Below, piece by piece: positions 16,374-25,111 of a DNA stretch of 64,000 nt. Location: assembly GCF_000378605.1 (NCBI RefSeq), contig NZ_KB905155.1, positions 930,001-994,000 of the forward strand, in the 5' to 3' direction. The DNA is from Thioalkalivibrio sp. ALJ21 (GTDB lineage Bacteria > Pseudomonadota > Gammaproteobacteria > Ectothiorhodospirales > Ectothiorhodospiraceae). The notes below the pieces were generated by a model. It was not told the origin of the DNA. It was given only the letters and a program-made list of their open reading frames with translations, and ran no database searches. Numbering within the stretch: position 1 is the stretch's first letter; each line of letters starts with the position of its first letter. Both the position numbers and the translations under genes were made by a program.

Positions 16374-16666
16374 ACCACGCACAAAAAAGGACCGCCGGGG
16401 GAGCGGCGGCCCTGGTACTTCACAAGCAAGCGGCAAGCAAACCGCAGGGGCAGTGTATCAAGCCCGAACTGGCGGCGGTAGTGGAGGCCCGGCCCGGCTA
16501 CACGGCCGCCGAGATTGCCCACACGCTCGGCGTCCAACCCGACCAGGTACGCCGGGCCATCTACCGGGCCCACCTGGGGCAGCGCCTGCAGGCCGGCCCG
16601 ATGCGCCGCTGCGTAAAGACCGGACGGCGCGCAAACACCTGGTACTTGCAGGAGGGAACCCAATGA
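16370..16666 (+). CDS. Small HTH protein in replication operon
   Basis: The 98-residue protein starts at an ATG overlapping the P-like stop by 4 bases. Residues 38-65 (VVEARPGYTAAEIAHTLGVQPDQVRRAIYRAHL) look like a helix-turn-helix. The basic C-terminus ends RRANTWYL. It is probably a DNA-binding accessory factor; no specific family was recognised. Confidence 0.6.
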   Translation: MNHAQKRTAGGAAALVLHKQAASKPQGQCIKPELAAVVEARPGYTAAEIAHTLGVQPDQVRRAIYRAHLGQRLQAGPMRRCVKTGRRANTWYLQEGTQ

Positions 16667-16845
16667 ACCCGATGAGCCCATGCAGCCGGTACAGCTTCGA
16701 GGAAGAGATCGAGCGGGACGACGCCGCCGCCGAACGGGCCTGGCGACGCGGGATCACCTGGACCCGCATGCACCGCAGCGCCCCGCAGGGGCCGCATGCA
16801 CCGCAGCCGAACAACGAACGCAACGAAGAGGGGGAGGAAGAGTGA
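16663..16845 (+). CDS. Small acidic phage protein
   Basis: The 60-residue ORF, rich in Glu and Arg, overlaps the preceding and following genes by 4 bases each and has AGGAGGGAAC as RBS. Function is unknown. It is called on coupling and RBS rather than homology. Confidence 0.5.
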   Translation: MNPMSPCSRYSFEEEIERDDAAAERAWRRGITWTRMHRSAPQGPHAPQPNNERNEEGEEE

Positions 16846-17078
16846 AGCGATACACCCTGGACGACGGGACCACCGGTACCGCCGAGGAACTCGCCGCGAT
16901 GGCCCCAGGCGGCGTGACCGCCAAGGCCATCCGGCACCGGCTACGCAAGACGAACCGGCGGGAGTACGTCCTCATGAGCCCAAAGCAGATGAAGCACTTT
17001 GGTCAGCAGGCATGGCGCGGCCGGTACCGGTTGCATCTACCGAACACGCCACCGAAACACGAACAGCAAGGAGCCTGA
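16842..17078 (+). CDS. Small phage protein, GTG start
   Basis: The 78-residue ORF starts at the GTG at 16842, which overlaps the previous stop (GTGA) and has GGGGGAGG upstream. The segment [29 protein letters not shown] resembles a short helix-turn-helix. It lies directly before ssb. No named family. Confidence 0.5.
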   Translation: MKRYTLDDGTTGTAEELAAMAPGGVTAKAIRHRLRKTNRREYVLMSPKQMKHFGQQAWRGRYRLHLPNTPPKHEQQGA

Positions 17079-17079
17079 C

Positions 17080-17523
17080 ATGGCGCGCGGAGTGAACAAG
17101 GTAATCCTTCTCGGGAACCTGGGGGACGACCCCGAACGCCGAGAGACCCCGAACGGCGTCACCGTGACCAACCTACGCCTCGCTACCAGCGAGCAATGGA
17201 AGGACAAGAACACCGGTGAAAAGCAGGAAGCGACCGAGTGGCACCGCGTGGTGCTGTTCGGGAAGGTTGCCGAGATTGCAGCCGAGTACCTGACCAAGGG
17301 GAGCCAGGTGTACATCGAGGGGCAAATCCGCACCCGCAAGTGGCAAGACCAGAGCGGAAACGACCGGTACAGCACCGAGATCGTGGCCCGCGACATGCAG
17401 CTAATCGGCGGCGGGGGGCAGCGCGGGCACCAGGGCGGCGGCACTAGCCAGCCGGCGGCCCCGGACGCACAAGGCCAGGCCCCCGCCTCGCAGCCGTTCG
17501 ACGATGACGACCTGCCGTTCTAG
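17080..17523 (+). CDS. ssb: Single-stranded DNA-binding protein
   Basis: The 147-residue protein starts at ATG 17080. It has an OB fold with the usual landmarks: [71 protein letters not shown], and [15 protein letters not shown] Gly/Gln-rich linker leads to the acidic tip DDDDLPF that recruits partner proteins. It is a phage copy serving the O/P and Bet/exonuclease systems. Confidence 0.96.
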   Translation: MARGVNKVILLGNLGDDPERRETPNGVTVTNLRLATSEQWKDKNTGEKQEATEWHRVVLFGKVAEIAAEYLTKGSQVYIEGQIRTRKWQDQSGNDRYSTEIVARDMQLIGGGGQRGHQGGGTSQPAAPDAQGQAPASQPFDDDDLPF

Positions 17524-17533
17524 GGGGGAGAGC

Positions 17534-17692
17534 ATGGCGAAGAGCAACCGCAGGATCGTGAACGTAGACCTTTCGCAACCGCAGGAGACCACCCGGCCCA
17601 GGGCCGGCAAGAAACGCCAGGCGTCGGCGAAGGCGAAGACCAAGGGCAAGCGCAAGGGGGCGAAGCCGGTGGATGGGGTGGTAAATGTCTGA
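17534..17692 (+). CDS. Small basic phage protein
   Basis: The 52-residue product, from ATG 17534 after GGGGGGAGAGC, is very rich in Lys/Arg (RAGKKRQASAKAKTKGKRKGAK) and may bind nucleic acid. It overlaps the next gene by 8 bases. Family unknown. Confidence 0.5.
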   Translation: MAKSNRRIVNVDLSQPQETTRPRAGKKRQASAKAKTKGKRKGAKPVDGVVNV

Positions 17693-18206
17693 CCAGATAC
17701 CGCTGGCCCTCGACCCCTGCTGCGGCTCCCGGATGATGTGGTTCGATAAGGAGCGCCCGGACGTGCTGTTCGGAGATAACCGGGCGGAAACAATCACGGT
17801 TACAGATCGTTCGCATGGCCAAGAGGGCGGCACCCGGACGCTGCGTATCGCCCCTGATGTTCGGACGGACTTTCGGGATCTGCCGTACCCCGACGAGTCG
17901 TTCTATCTCGTCGCCTTTGACCCGCCGCACCTGGTGCGCGCGGGCCGCAAGTCCTGGCTTGCGGCCAAGTACGGGAGGCTCGGCGCGGACTGGCGTGACG
18001 ATCTACGGGCCGGATTCGCTGAGTGTTTTCGTGTCCTGAAGCCGAACGGAACCCTGGTGTTCAAGTGGAACGAGACGCAGATCAAAGCCCGGGAGGTCTT
18101 GGCCCTAGCACCACATCGCCCGCTATTCGGGCACACCGGCGGCAAGCGCGACACGCACTGGATGGTGTTCATGAAACCGGAAGGGGGCAACACCGGAATG
18201 ACATAG
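17685..18206 (+). CDS. Class I SAM-dependent DNA methyltransferase-like protein
   Basis: The 173-residue protein starts with the SAM-pocket motif LDPCCGSRMMWF. It then has a D-P-P-H motif (VAFDPPHLV, about residues 75-83) and LKPNGTLVFKWNETQI. It matches short phage DNA methylase-like proteins. The DPPH in place of DPPY/W is notable, and specificity cannot be predicted. It is the last gene of the early operon before a GC hairpin. Confidence 0.75.
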   Translation: MSDQIPLALDPCCGSRMMWFDKERPDVLFGDNRAETITVTDRSHGQEGGTRTLRIAPDVRTDFRDLPYPDESFYLVAFDPPHLVRAGRKSWLAAKYGRLGADWRDDLRAGFAECFRVLKPNGTLVFKWNETQIKAREVLALAPHRPLFGHTGGKRDTHWMVFMKPEGGNTGMT

Positions 18207-18338
18207 ACCAAGGCAGCCGGGGCCCCACCAGGGCCCCGTGCGCTGCGGGATGGGCCGGGGCACCCCTCGGGGGCCTCCCACCCCCACCCCTACGCCGCCC
18301 ACCCCGGCCCATCACCGGAGCGCACACCGGAACCGAGC

Positions 18339-18803
18339 ATGACGACGAAACGCAAACCGCCACGGCACGTTGAAGACGACCACCAGCGGGCCCTGGTTCA
18401 GTGGGCCAGCCACCGCCTGTTGAGGCCCGCCCCGGACGTAGAGCCCGGCGCCACCCTGGGGGATTACTTGTACGCGGTACCCAACGGGGGCAACCGGGGC
18501 CGGATCGAGGCCGCCCGCTTGAAGGGGCTCGGCGTAAAGGCCGGCGTTTCCGACTTGAAGCTGCCGCTCGCGCGCGGCGGCTACGCGGGGCTTTACCTGG
18601 AGATGAAAAAGCCCCGCTCCGCGTTCAGGAGCCCCCGGGAAGCGGAACGGGCGATCTCCGACAGCCAGGCCGAATGGCGGGACCGCATGATCCGGGCCGG
18701 CTACCGCTGGGCCATCGCCTACGGATGGGATGAAGCCCGAGAGATTCTGACCGACTACCTCGCGCAGCCGCGCACCACCCTCGCAACGGAGAGCACCGCA
18801 TGA
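18339..18803 (+). CDS. VRR-NUC domain nuclease
   Basis: The 154-residue protein has the VRR-NUC restriction-like core: AVPNGGNRGRIEAARLKGLGVKAGVSDLKLP, then GLYLEMKKP, with acidic and Lys residues (D, ExK) in the expected PD-(D/E)xK positions, and a distal QAEWRDRM. Phage enzymes of this type act on branched DNA or replicative intermediates. It overlaps the Mor-like gene by 4 bases. Confidence 0.85.
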   Translation: MTTKRKPPRHVEDDHQRALVQWASHRLLRPAPDVEPGATLGDYLYAVPNGGNRGRIEAARLKGLGVKAGVSDLKLPLARGGYAGLYLEMKKPRSAFRSPREAERAISDSQAEWRDRMIRAGYRWAIAYGWDEAREILTDYLAQPRTTLATESTA

Positions 18804-19213
18804 CCAGCAAGCTAGTGGCCGAACTGGCAGACGCTATCGGATACCAGCCCACCGTGCGCCTGATTCGCGCCTACGGGGGCCGCCGCTTGTACATACCGCG
18901 CCAGGCAGACCCGGAACACCCGATCACCCTGACCGTGGGGCACACGGCCGCAACGCAGCTTTGCGACCAGTACCCCGGCACCCGCCTCGACCTACCCGAC
19001 GAACAGACCAGCCTGCTGGAGCTTCGCAACCGCCGCATCGTGGCCGAAAGCCAGCGCGGCCGGGAGACCCGGGCCCTGGCCCGTGATTACGGGTTGAGCC
19101 CCCGCATGATTCGCAAGATTCTCGACGCGGCCGGGGCACGGAAGGCCGCCGGCGCGGCTCGGCAGGCGGAAACGGTCCCCCCTGATCGCGTGTTCTTGAC
19201 CCCGGGACAATAG
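18800..19213 (+). CDS. Mor-family late transcription activator
   Basis: The 137-residue protein has an N-terminal dimerisation segment typical of Mu Mor/C (IGYQPTVRLIRAYGGRRLYIPRQADPEHPI). A C-terminal HTH follows (ETRALARDYGLSPRMIRKILDAAG, about residues 95-118). Mor activates the Mu middle promoter by contacting sigma70 and the alpha subunit. Here two copies of a conserved sequence that could be its target lie just downstream (19168) and at 31970. One target copy overlaps the end of this gene. Confidence 0.8.
   Translation: MTSKLVAELADAIGYQPTVRLIRAYGGRRLYIPRQADPEHPITLTVGHTAATQLCDQYPGTRLDLPDEQTSLLELRNRRIVAESQRGRETRALARDYGLSPRMIRKILDAAGARKAAGAARQAETVPPDRVFLTPGQ
19168..19211 (+). promoter_or_regulatory. 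Late promoter candidate 1 (Mor-dependent type)
   Basis: GGAAACGGTCCCCCCTGATC (19168-19187), 17 variable bases and then GGACAAT (19205-19211) are shared with 31970-32014. Downstream, AAACCCACA is also shared. GACAAT could serve as a -10 box, and no good -35 is visible, as expected for an activator-dependent promoter. It precedes the lipoprotein-to-gpF late genes. Confidence 0.6.
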
Positions 19214-19239
19214 GCGAAACCCACACCACGGCCACCACC

Positions 19240-19674
19240 ATGACCGTCACCCGAATCGCCGCCGCCTTTCTGGCCGCCGCCGTTGCCCTTTCGGCCGGTT
19301 GCGCCACCCTGACGCAGAGCCCCACCGCCGCGAAGATCGTCACGCAGCAAGCCGTGGCCCGTTGGATCGGGGAAGACCCCGGCCGCGCCGCCGAGACGCG
19401 CCGGATCGTGGTCGAAGTACGCGGGCACCTGGACGACCGCACCACCAGCCTTGAGCGCCTCGACCAGCGCGTGCGAGACGCCATCCGCTGGGAAGACCTC
19501 GACCCAGCCGACCGGCTTCTGTTGCATGACCTTCTGACCGCCCTGCGCGCCGAGCTTGTGGAGCGGTTCGGGGAGCGGGAACTGAGCCCGCACCGCCGGG
19601 AGCGCCTGGAGCGCGTGGCCGATTGGATTGAAGAGGCCGCCGCGCGGTTGGAGGAAGACGGCCGTGGGATTTGA
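19240..19674 (+). CDS. Prophage lipoprotein
   Basis: The 144-residue product has a signal peptide ending in a lipobox (ALSAGC, Cys at about residue 22). A helical, charged C-terminal region follows. It is the first gene after late promoter 1 and is followed by a DUF1353 protein and a membrane/coiled-coil protein. It may belong to a lysis or envelope-modifying set, but it lacks the Pro-rich character of Rz1. Confidence 0.65.
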   Translation: MTVTRIAAAFLAAAVALSAGCATLTQSPTAAKIVTQQAVARWIGEDPGRAAETRRIVVEVRGHLDDRTTSLERLDQRVRDAIRWEDLDPADRLLLHDLLTALRAELVERFGERELSPHRRERLERVADWIEEAAARLEEDGRGI

Positions 19675-20047
19675 GGCACCGCTGAAGGTAAAGCACCTGG
19701 GCCCGAAGCGCTGGCGATTGATGGCGCCCCTTCCCTACCGGGCCAGCGACGGCACCCGCTACACCGCCCCGCTGGGTTTCGTTACCGACTTCGCCAGCGT
19801 TCCGCGCCTGCCCCTGGCCTACCTGTTGACCGGCAACACGGCGCACAAGGCCGCCGCCGTTCACGATTACCTCTATGACGCCGGCATCACCAGCCGCAAG
19901 CGCGCGGATCAGGTATTCCGAGAGGCCATGCGGGACAGCGGCGTGCCGTACTGGCGCCGCGCCATGATGTACCGCGCCGTGCGCGCCGGGGGCTGGCTCC
20001 CCTGGAACCGGTACCGGCGCCGCGACGCAGACCAGGGGGCCGCATGA
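19664..20047 (+). CDS. DUF1353 family protein, GTG start
   Basis: From the GTG at 19664 (preceded by GGAGGAAG) the protein has 127 residues with the DUF1353 signature: FVTDFASVPRLPL, AAAVHDYLYDAG, RADQVFREAMRDSGVPYWRRAMMYRAVRAGGW. The family is common near lysis or tail genes of phages, but its function is unknown. The conserved Asp/His residues suggest an enzyme-like active site. Confidence 0.8.
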   Translation: MGFEAPLKVKHLGPKRWRLMAPLPYRASDGTRYTAPLGFVTDFASVPRLPLAYLLTGNTAHKAAAVHDYLYDAGITSRKRADQVFREAMRDSGVPYWRRAMMYRAVRAGGWLPWNRYRRRDADQGAA

Positions 20048-20457
20048 GCGAAGAGATTACCGCGATCAGCATCGTCGGGCTGGTTTTCGGCGCCGGCTTG
20101 TTCTGGACGACCGTGACCCTATGGGCGGTCAAGGCCTTGCTCGAGAGGCAGGCCCGGAACAATGCCGCAAGCCTGGAGAAACAGGCGAGTGACTACCGAG
20201 AGGCCTTGAATCGGATCGAGAACAGCATCAAGTCGGTCGAGGGCAGCGAGAAGCTAAACCGGGACGCCATCCACCGCCTCGACCTAGAGACCGAGCGGCT
20301 GCGCTTGGAGATTCACCGGGAGATGCAGAGCACCTATGTCGGCCGGGAAGAGTTCACCGAACTGAAGCAATGGATCCAGGAGATACATCAGAGCGTGCGC
20401 ACGCACGAGGCGGCCTTCAACACGCCGGCCAAGGCGCTCGGACACCGGGGGAAATAG
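20044..20457 (+). CDS. Membrane-anchored coiled-coil phage protein
   Basis: The 137 residues comprise one N-terminal transmembrane helix (about residues 7-31, ISIVGLVFGAGLFWTTVTLW) and a long coiled coil. It resembles the DUF2730-type proteins found before the terminase genes of Mu-like phages and might be a holin or spanin-like component. The evidence is only the topology and place in the genome. Confidence 0.5.
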   Translation: MSEEITAISIVGLVFGAGLFWTTVTLWAVKALLERQARNNAASLEKQASDYREALNRIENSIKSVEGSEKLNRDAIHRLDLETERLRLEIHREMQSTYVGREEFTELKQWIQEIHQSVRTHEAAFNTPAKALGHRGK

Positions 20458-20460
20458 CAC

Positions 20461-21870
20461 ATGCAGCCAATCGCCAACCGCATCACCGGGGAAGGGGAAG
20501 AGAGCCCGGACGACCTTCTCGCCAACCCCCTGAACCACCGCGTACACCCGGAGGAACAGCAGAAGGCCCTAGAGGGGGCCCTGCGGGAAGTCGGCTGGGT
20601 TCAGCGCGTGATCGTGAACACCACCACCGGGCACGTTGTCGACGGGCACGCCCGCGTGGCTCTCGCACAGCGCCGAGGGGAGCCCACGGTACCCGTGGTC
20701 TACGTGGAGCTTTCCGAACACGAAGAGCGGGTGATCCTGGCGGCCCTGGACGCGGTGACCAACCTAGCCGGCGTCGATGACGACATGCTGGCGCAGATTC
20801 TGGACGGCCTAGAGGTTGAGGACGCCGATCTGGCCGCCTTCCTCGACAGCCTTCTGGACGGGGGGGAAGAGGAAGCGGAGGAAGGCGAGACCGACGAAGA
20901 CGACGTGCCCGAGGCGATGGACGACGCCACCAGCCAGGCGGGGGACGTTTGGGTCATGGGGCCGCACCGCTTGATCTGTGGCGACGCGACCAACATCGGA
21001 GACGTGGAGGCGGTGACGCGCGGCTACCCGGTCGACATGGTCTGGACCGACCCGCCGTATAACGTCGATTACAGCAGCAAGAACGAAGCGCTCAACGCAG
21101 CGGACAAGGGGAACCGCGTCCAGCGCGCCATCGCACACGACAAGATGGGCGATCCCGAGTTCTTGCGGTTCCTGACCGATGCCATGACCAGCGCCTGGGC
21201 GGTAACGAAGGAAGGGGGCGCGGTCTACGTGGCACATGCCGACAGCCAGGGCCTACCCTTCCGCACCGCGATGGTTCAGGCCGGCTGGGACATTAAGCAG
21301 TGCCTGGTATGGGTAAAGAACAACATCGTGCTCGGGCGCCAGGACTACCAGTGGCAGCACGAACCGATCCTCTACGGTTGGAAGCCCGGGGCCGCCCACA
21401 CCTGGCTGGGGGAGTTCGACAAGCGCACCGTGGTCGATGACGAACCGGACCCGAAGAGCATGACCAAAGCGGAGATGCTCGCGGAGATTAAGCGCCTGCG
21501 CCTGGCCTTGAACACCAGCGCCCCGCGCGTCGACAAGCCCCACGCCAGCGAAGACCACCCGACCATGAAGCCGGTGGAACTGGTGGCGCACATGATCCGC
21601 AACAGCGCCCGGGAGGGAGAGGCGGTCCTCGACCTATTCGCCGGGAGCGGGACCACCCTGATCGCGTGCGTTCAGTACCGACGCGAGGCCCGGCTGGTAG
21701 AGCAAGACCCGCACTATTGCGACGTGATTGTCCGCCGCTGGATGAAGTACACCGGGGAGGAAGCGGTCCTCGAGGCCACCGGGGAGACATTCAGCGACGT
21801 GATGGAGCGCCGGGAGGCGGGCGCGGTTGATACACCTGGGGTTGATTCCGGGGAGGAAGACGCCGCATGA
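20461..21870 (+). CDS. ParB-domain / DNA adenine-or-cytosine-N4 methyltransferase fusion
   Basis: The N-terminal ~110 residues form a ParB/sulfiredoxin-like domain (LNHRVHPEEQQ...GHVVDGHARVALAQRRGE). An acidic linker (about 138-155) leads to an N6-adenine/N4-cytosine methyltransferase with DPPYNVDY (about residue 197) and FAGSGTT (about residue 393). The order places it in the beta class. Phage enzymes of this form protect phage DNA from host restriction. It is coupled to the small terminase gene by a 4-base overlap. Confidence 0.9.
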   Translation: MQPIANRITGEGEESPDDLLANPLNHRVHPEEQQKALEGALREVGWVQRVIVNTTTGHVVDGHARVALAQRRGEPTVPVVYVELSEHEERVILAALDAVTNLAGVDDDMLAQILDGLEVEDADLAAFLDSLLDGGEEEAEEGETDEDDVPEAMDDATSQAGDVWVMGPHRLICGDATNIGDVEAVTRGYPVDMVWTDPPYNVDYSSKNEALNAADKGNRVQRAIAHDKMGDPEFLRFLTDAMTSAWAVTKEGGAVYVAHADSQGLPFRTAMVQAGWDIKQCLVWVKNNIVLGRQDYQWQHEPILYGWKPGAAHTWLGEFDKRTVVDDEPDPKSMTKAEMLAEIKRLRLALNTSAPRVDKPHASEDHPTMKPVELVAHMIRNSAREGEAVLDLFAGSGTTLIACVQYRREARLVEQDPHYCDVIVRRWMKYTGEEAVLEATGETFSDVMERREAGAVDTPGVDSGEEDAA

Positions 21871-22319
21871 GCGCCACGTCCGCAGGCCGCCTGACCGCCG
21901 CCGAGCGCAAGGCCCGGGCAATGCAGCTACGCACCACCGGGGCAACCTATGTGCAGATCGGGGAGGTTCTCGGGGTTTCCGCACAGGCCGCCCACAAGAT
22001 GGTCACCAAGGCGCTGGACGAATTGAAGACGCTGACCGAGACCGAGGCGGAAACGGTACGCACCCTGGAGCTTGACCGGCTCGACCGCGCACAGCGGGCC
22101 ATCTGGACACAGGTGGCGAAGGGGAACCTCGGCGCGGTAGACCGGCTGCTGAAGATTCAAGCCAGACGCGCGGCCCTACTGGGTCTCGACGCCCCGCAGA
22201 AACACGCCACGACCGACCCGAGCGGAGAGGAAGAGCGCCCGGCCGGCGTCGTGGTATTGCCCGCAGGTTGCGACAGCGTGGACGAATGGCTGCAACAGCA
22301 CTCGCAGACGGACGGCTAG
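21867..22319 (+). CDS. Small terminase subunit-like protein
   Basis: The 150-residue protein begins with a helix-turn-helix (RKARAMQLRTTGATYVQIGEVLGVSAQAAHKMVTKAL), followed by a helical region and an acidic tail. The position immediately before the large terminase and the DNA-binding head fit TerS, which recognises the packaging site. Homology was not tested. Confidence 0.65.
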   Translation: MSATSAGRLTAAERKARAMQLRTTGATYVQIGEVLGVSAQAAHKMVTKALDELKTLTETEAETVRTLELDRLDRAQRAIWTQVAKGNLGAVDRLLKIQARRAALLGLDAPQKHATTDPSGEEERPAGVVVLPAGCDSVDEWLQQHSQTDG

Positions 22320-23650
22320 TCGTATGGAGCCCACAACCCGGACCACAGACCGCGCTCGTAACCTGCCCCGTGGAGGATTTGCTATTCGGGGGAGCTCGCG
22401 GGGGCGGGAAGACGGACGGGGCGATAGGGGACTGGATAGCCCAGTGGGAGCGGTACGGGGACAAGGCCCGGGGCCTGTTCATGCGCCGAACCTACGACGA
22501 ACTGGACGAGGTAAAGGCCCGGCTGGACGAGATCATGCCGGCGATAGGCGCGGAATGGAAAGGCCAGCGGAACACCTGGGTGATGCCCGGGGGGAACAGC
22601 GCTGGGGGCGCCTTGAAACTGCGGTACCTGGCGAAGGATGCCGACGCCGCCCGCTACCAGGGGCACAGCTACACCTGGGTCTGCATAGACGAGGCGGGGA
22701 ACTTCGCCACCCCGGAGCCGATAGACAAGCTACGGGGCACGCTTCGGAGCAAGTACGGCGTGCCTTGCAAGCTACGCCTGACCGCGAACCCCGGGGGGCC
22801 GGGGCAGGGTTGGATCGTTCAGCGGTATGTGGACCCCGCCCCGCCCATGACGGTCCACACGGACCCCACGACCGGCACGCAGCGCGTATTTATACCGAGC
22901 AAGCTGGACGACAACCCGGCGCTCTTGCAGAACGACCCGGGGTACAAGCGCCGGCTGCGCAGTTCGGGCCCCGCGTGGCTTGTGAGCGCCTGGCTCGATG
23001 GCGATTGGCGGGCGAACCCCGAGGGCGGGATCATCAAGAACGCCTGGCTGCAGCACTACGGCACGCCCCCGGCGCACCGGAAGGCCCGCACCCAAAGCTG
23101 GGACACCGCGTACAAGGCAAAGGAACACAACGATCCGAGCGTTTGCACGACCTGGGACACGAACAAGTCGGGGCACTACCTGCGCGACGTATGGCGGGAC
23201 CGGGCCCCCTACCCGGACCTCAAGCGCGCGGTGATCAACGCAGCGGAGAAGTGGCAACCCGACGCCATCCTGATCGAAGACAAGGCCAGCGGGCAGAGCT
23301 TGATCCAAGACCTGCGCAGCGAGACGCGCCTGCCGATCATTGCCATAGAGCCCGAGGGGGACAAGGTAACGCGCGCGATTGCCACCAGCGCCGCCTGGGA
23401 AGCCGGCCGGGTATTGCTACCCGAGGCCGCGCCCTGGCTGCTGGACTTCGAGCTAGAGCTAACCCTGTTTCCGCAGGCACCACACGATGACCGGGTGGAC
23501 AGCGTGACCCAGTTTCTGAAGTGGATCGAGGGCCGCGCCGCCTGGATGGAGTTCGCCAGCACCGGCACCGGCGCCCGCGACCCCGAACGACACGACGCAG
23601 ACACCGGCTGGGGCCGGATTCGCAGCGAACACGACATGCGAGGGTATTGA
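22286..23650 (+). CDS. terL: Large terminase subunit
   Basis: The protein, about 454 residues from the ATG at 22286, overlaps the TerS-like gene by 34 bases; a TTG at 22268 would lengthen it slightly. Walker A is FGGARGGGKTDGAI (near residue 35) and Walker B is TWVCIDEAGN. The C-terminal RNase H-like nuclease shows SWDTAYKAKEHNDPS, ILIEDKASGQ and HDDRVDSVTQFL. It drives headful-type packaging. A portal gene follows after 3 bases. Confidence 0.93.
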   Translation: MAATALADGRLVVWSPQPGPQTALVTCPVEDLLFGGARGGGKTDGAIGDWIAQWERYGDKARGLFMRRTYDELDEVKARLDEIMPAIGAEWKGQRNTWVMPGGNSAGGALKLRYLAKDADAARYQGHSYTWVCIDEAGNFATPEPIDKLRGTLRSKYGVPCKLRLTANPGGPGQGWIVQRYVDPAPPMTVHTDPTTGTQRVFIPSKLDDNPALLQNDPGYKRRLRSSGPAWLVSAWLDGDWRANPEGGIIKNAWLQHYGTPPAHRKARTQSWDTAYKAKEHNDPSVCTTWDTNKSGHYLRDVWRDRAPYPDLKRAVINAAEKWQPDAILIEDKASGQSLIQDLRSETRLPIIAIEPEGDKVTRAIATSAAWEAGRVLLPEAAPWLLDFELELTLFPQAPHDDRVDSVTQFLKWIEGRAAWMEFASTGTGARDPERHDADTGWGRIRSEHDMRGY

Positions 23651-23653
23651 GAC

Positions 23654-25111
23654 ATGGCACAGCCACCGAAAGGCGAATACGCACCGATTGACAGCTTGAC
23701 CCGGGTTCACAACTGGACCGGGGCGCTCCTGGCGAATGACGACGCGATCATCGCGCAGCGCGGGGGAGACCCGGCCATCTACCGGGAGCTATTGCGGGAC
23801 GACCAGGTGGGCTCGGCCCTGGAACAGCGGTTCCTGGCCGTCATAAGCCGCGAATGGGAGGTGATCCCGGGAGGCGACAGCCCAGCCGACCAGCGCGCAG
23901 CGGACGACCTGAAGGAAGACCTGGCCGCGCTGGAGTTCGACAAGATCACGCGCCAGCTTTTGCACGCGGTGCACTACGGCTACAGCGTGGCCGAGTGCAT
24001 GTGGAAGCGGCGGGACGGCCGCGTGGCCCTGGACGACCTTCTGGTGCGGCCCGCCGAGCGGTTCCGCCGGGGCCTGGACGGGGGCATCTACCTGCTACAC
24101 CCCAAGAAGCCCCAGGGGGAGCGGATGCCCGAACGCAAGTTCCTGTGGATCACGCACGGCGCGGAGAACAGCAGCCAGCTATACGGCCGGGGCCTGGCCC
24201 ACCGCCTTTATTGGCCGGTCTTTTTCAAGCGCAACGGGATGAAGTACTGGGCCATCTTCCTCGAGAAGTTCAGCCAGCCGACCGCAAGCGCCGCCCTGCC
24301 CCGCGCGATGATGGAAGACCCGGTGCAGCGGGCACGGGCCCTGGAGTTCCTAGAGGCGATCCAGGTGGACAGCGCGGTCCTCCGGCCGGACGACATACCG
24401 GTGGAGTTGATCGAAGCCGCCCGCAGCGGGACCGGTGACTACGATTCCATGCGCAAGGCCATGAACGAAGCGATCACCAAGATCGTTCTGAGCCAGACCA
24501 TGACCACGGACAACGGGAGCAGCCGCGCCCAAGCCGAGGTGCACATGGACGTTCGGGACGACATTGTGAAGGCCGATGCCGACATGATTAGCGAGGCCCT
24601 GCACCGGGGCCCGATTGCCTGGTGGTCCGAATGGAACCACCCGGACGCCGCCCCCCCGAAGGTTTGGCGCCGCATGGAGCGGGAGGAAGACCAGAACGAC
24701 CGAGCCGACCGGGACACGAAGATCCTGCAGATGGGCTATAAGCCGACGCCAGACTATATCGAAGAAACTTATGGGCCCGGCTGGGTACCCGCCGACCAGG
24801 CGCCCACGGACGACCTGGAGACCGCCCTAGAAGCCGCCTTTGCCGAGGGGGACAGCACCAAGGCCCTGCACCGCGCCGATCAGCAGGCCATCGCAGAGGC
24901 AGCCCGGCACTACAGCGGCGATCACGAAGAGCTGCTCGGGGAGCGGGTAGAGCAGCTTCTGGCCTACCTGGAAGAGACGGACGACGCCGAGACGTTCAAG
25001 GCCCGCCTGGCAGAGCTTGTGGACGCCCCGCCCCCCGCCGAGGCGGTCAACAAGCTAGAGCGCACGGGCCTGTTCGCGCGCCTACTGGGCAACCTTCGCA
25101 CGCAGCGATGA
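23654..25111 (+). CDS. DUF935 (Mu gp29-like) portal protein
   Basis: The 485-residue protein matches the DUF935 portal family of Mu-like heads: DDQVGSALEQRFLAVISREWEV, VHYGYSVAECMWK, a RFLAV/WPVFFKRNGMKYWAIFLEKFSQPTAS central block, and KIVLSQTMTTDNGSSRAQAEVH. It forms the dodecameric DNA gateway. The last 100 residues are helical and acidic. It overlaps the gpF-like gene by 4 bases. Confidence 0.9.
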   Translation: MAQPPKGEYAPIDSLTRVHNWTGALLANDDAIIAQRGGDPAIYRELLRDDQVGSALEQRFLAVISREWEVIPGGDSPADQRAADDLKEDLAALEFDKITRQLLHAVHYGYSVAECMWKRRDGRVALDDLLVRPAERFRRGLDGGIYLLHPKKPQGERMPERKFLWITHGAENSSQLYGRGLAHRLYWPVFFKRNGMKYWAIFLEKFSQPTASAALPRAMMEDPVQRARALEFLEAIQVDSAVLRPDDIPVELIEAARSGTGDYDSMRKAMNEAITKIVLSQTMTTDNGSSRAQAEVHMDVRDDIVKADADMISEALHRGPIAWWSEWNHPDAAPPKVWRRMEREEDQNDRADRDTKILQMGYKPTPDYIEETYGPGWVPADQAPTDDLETALEAAFAEGDSTKALHRADQQAIAEAARHYSGDHEELLGERVEQLLAYLEETDDAETFKARLAELVDAPPPAEAVNKLERTGLFARLLGNLRTQR

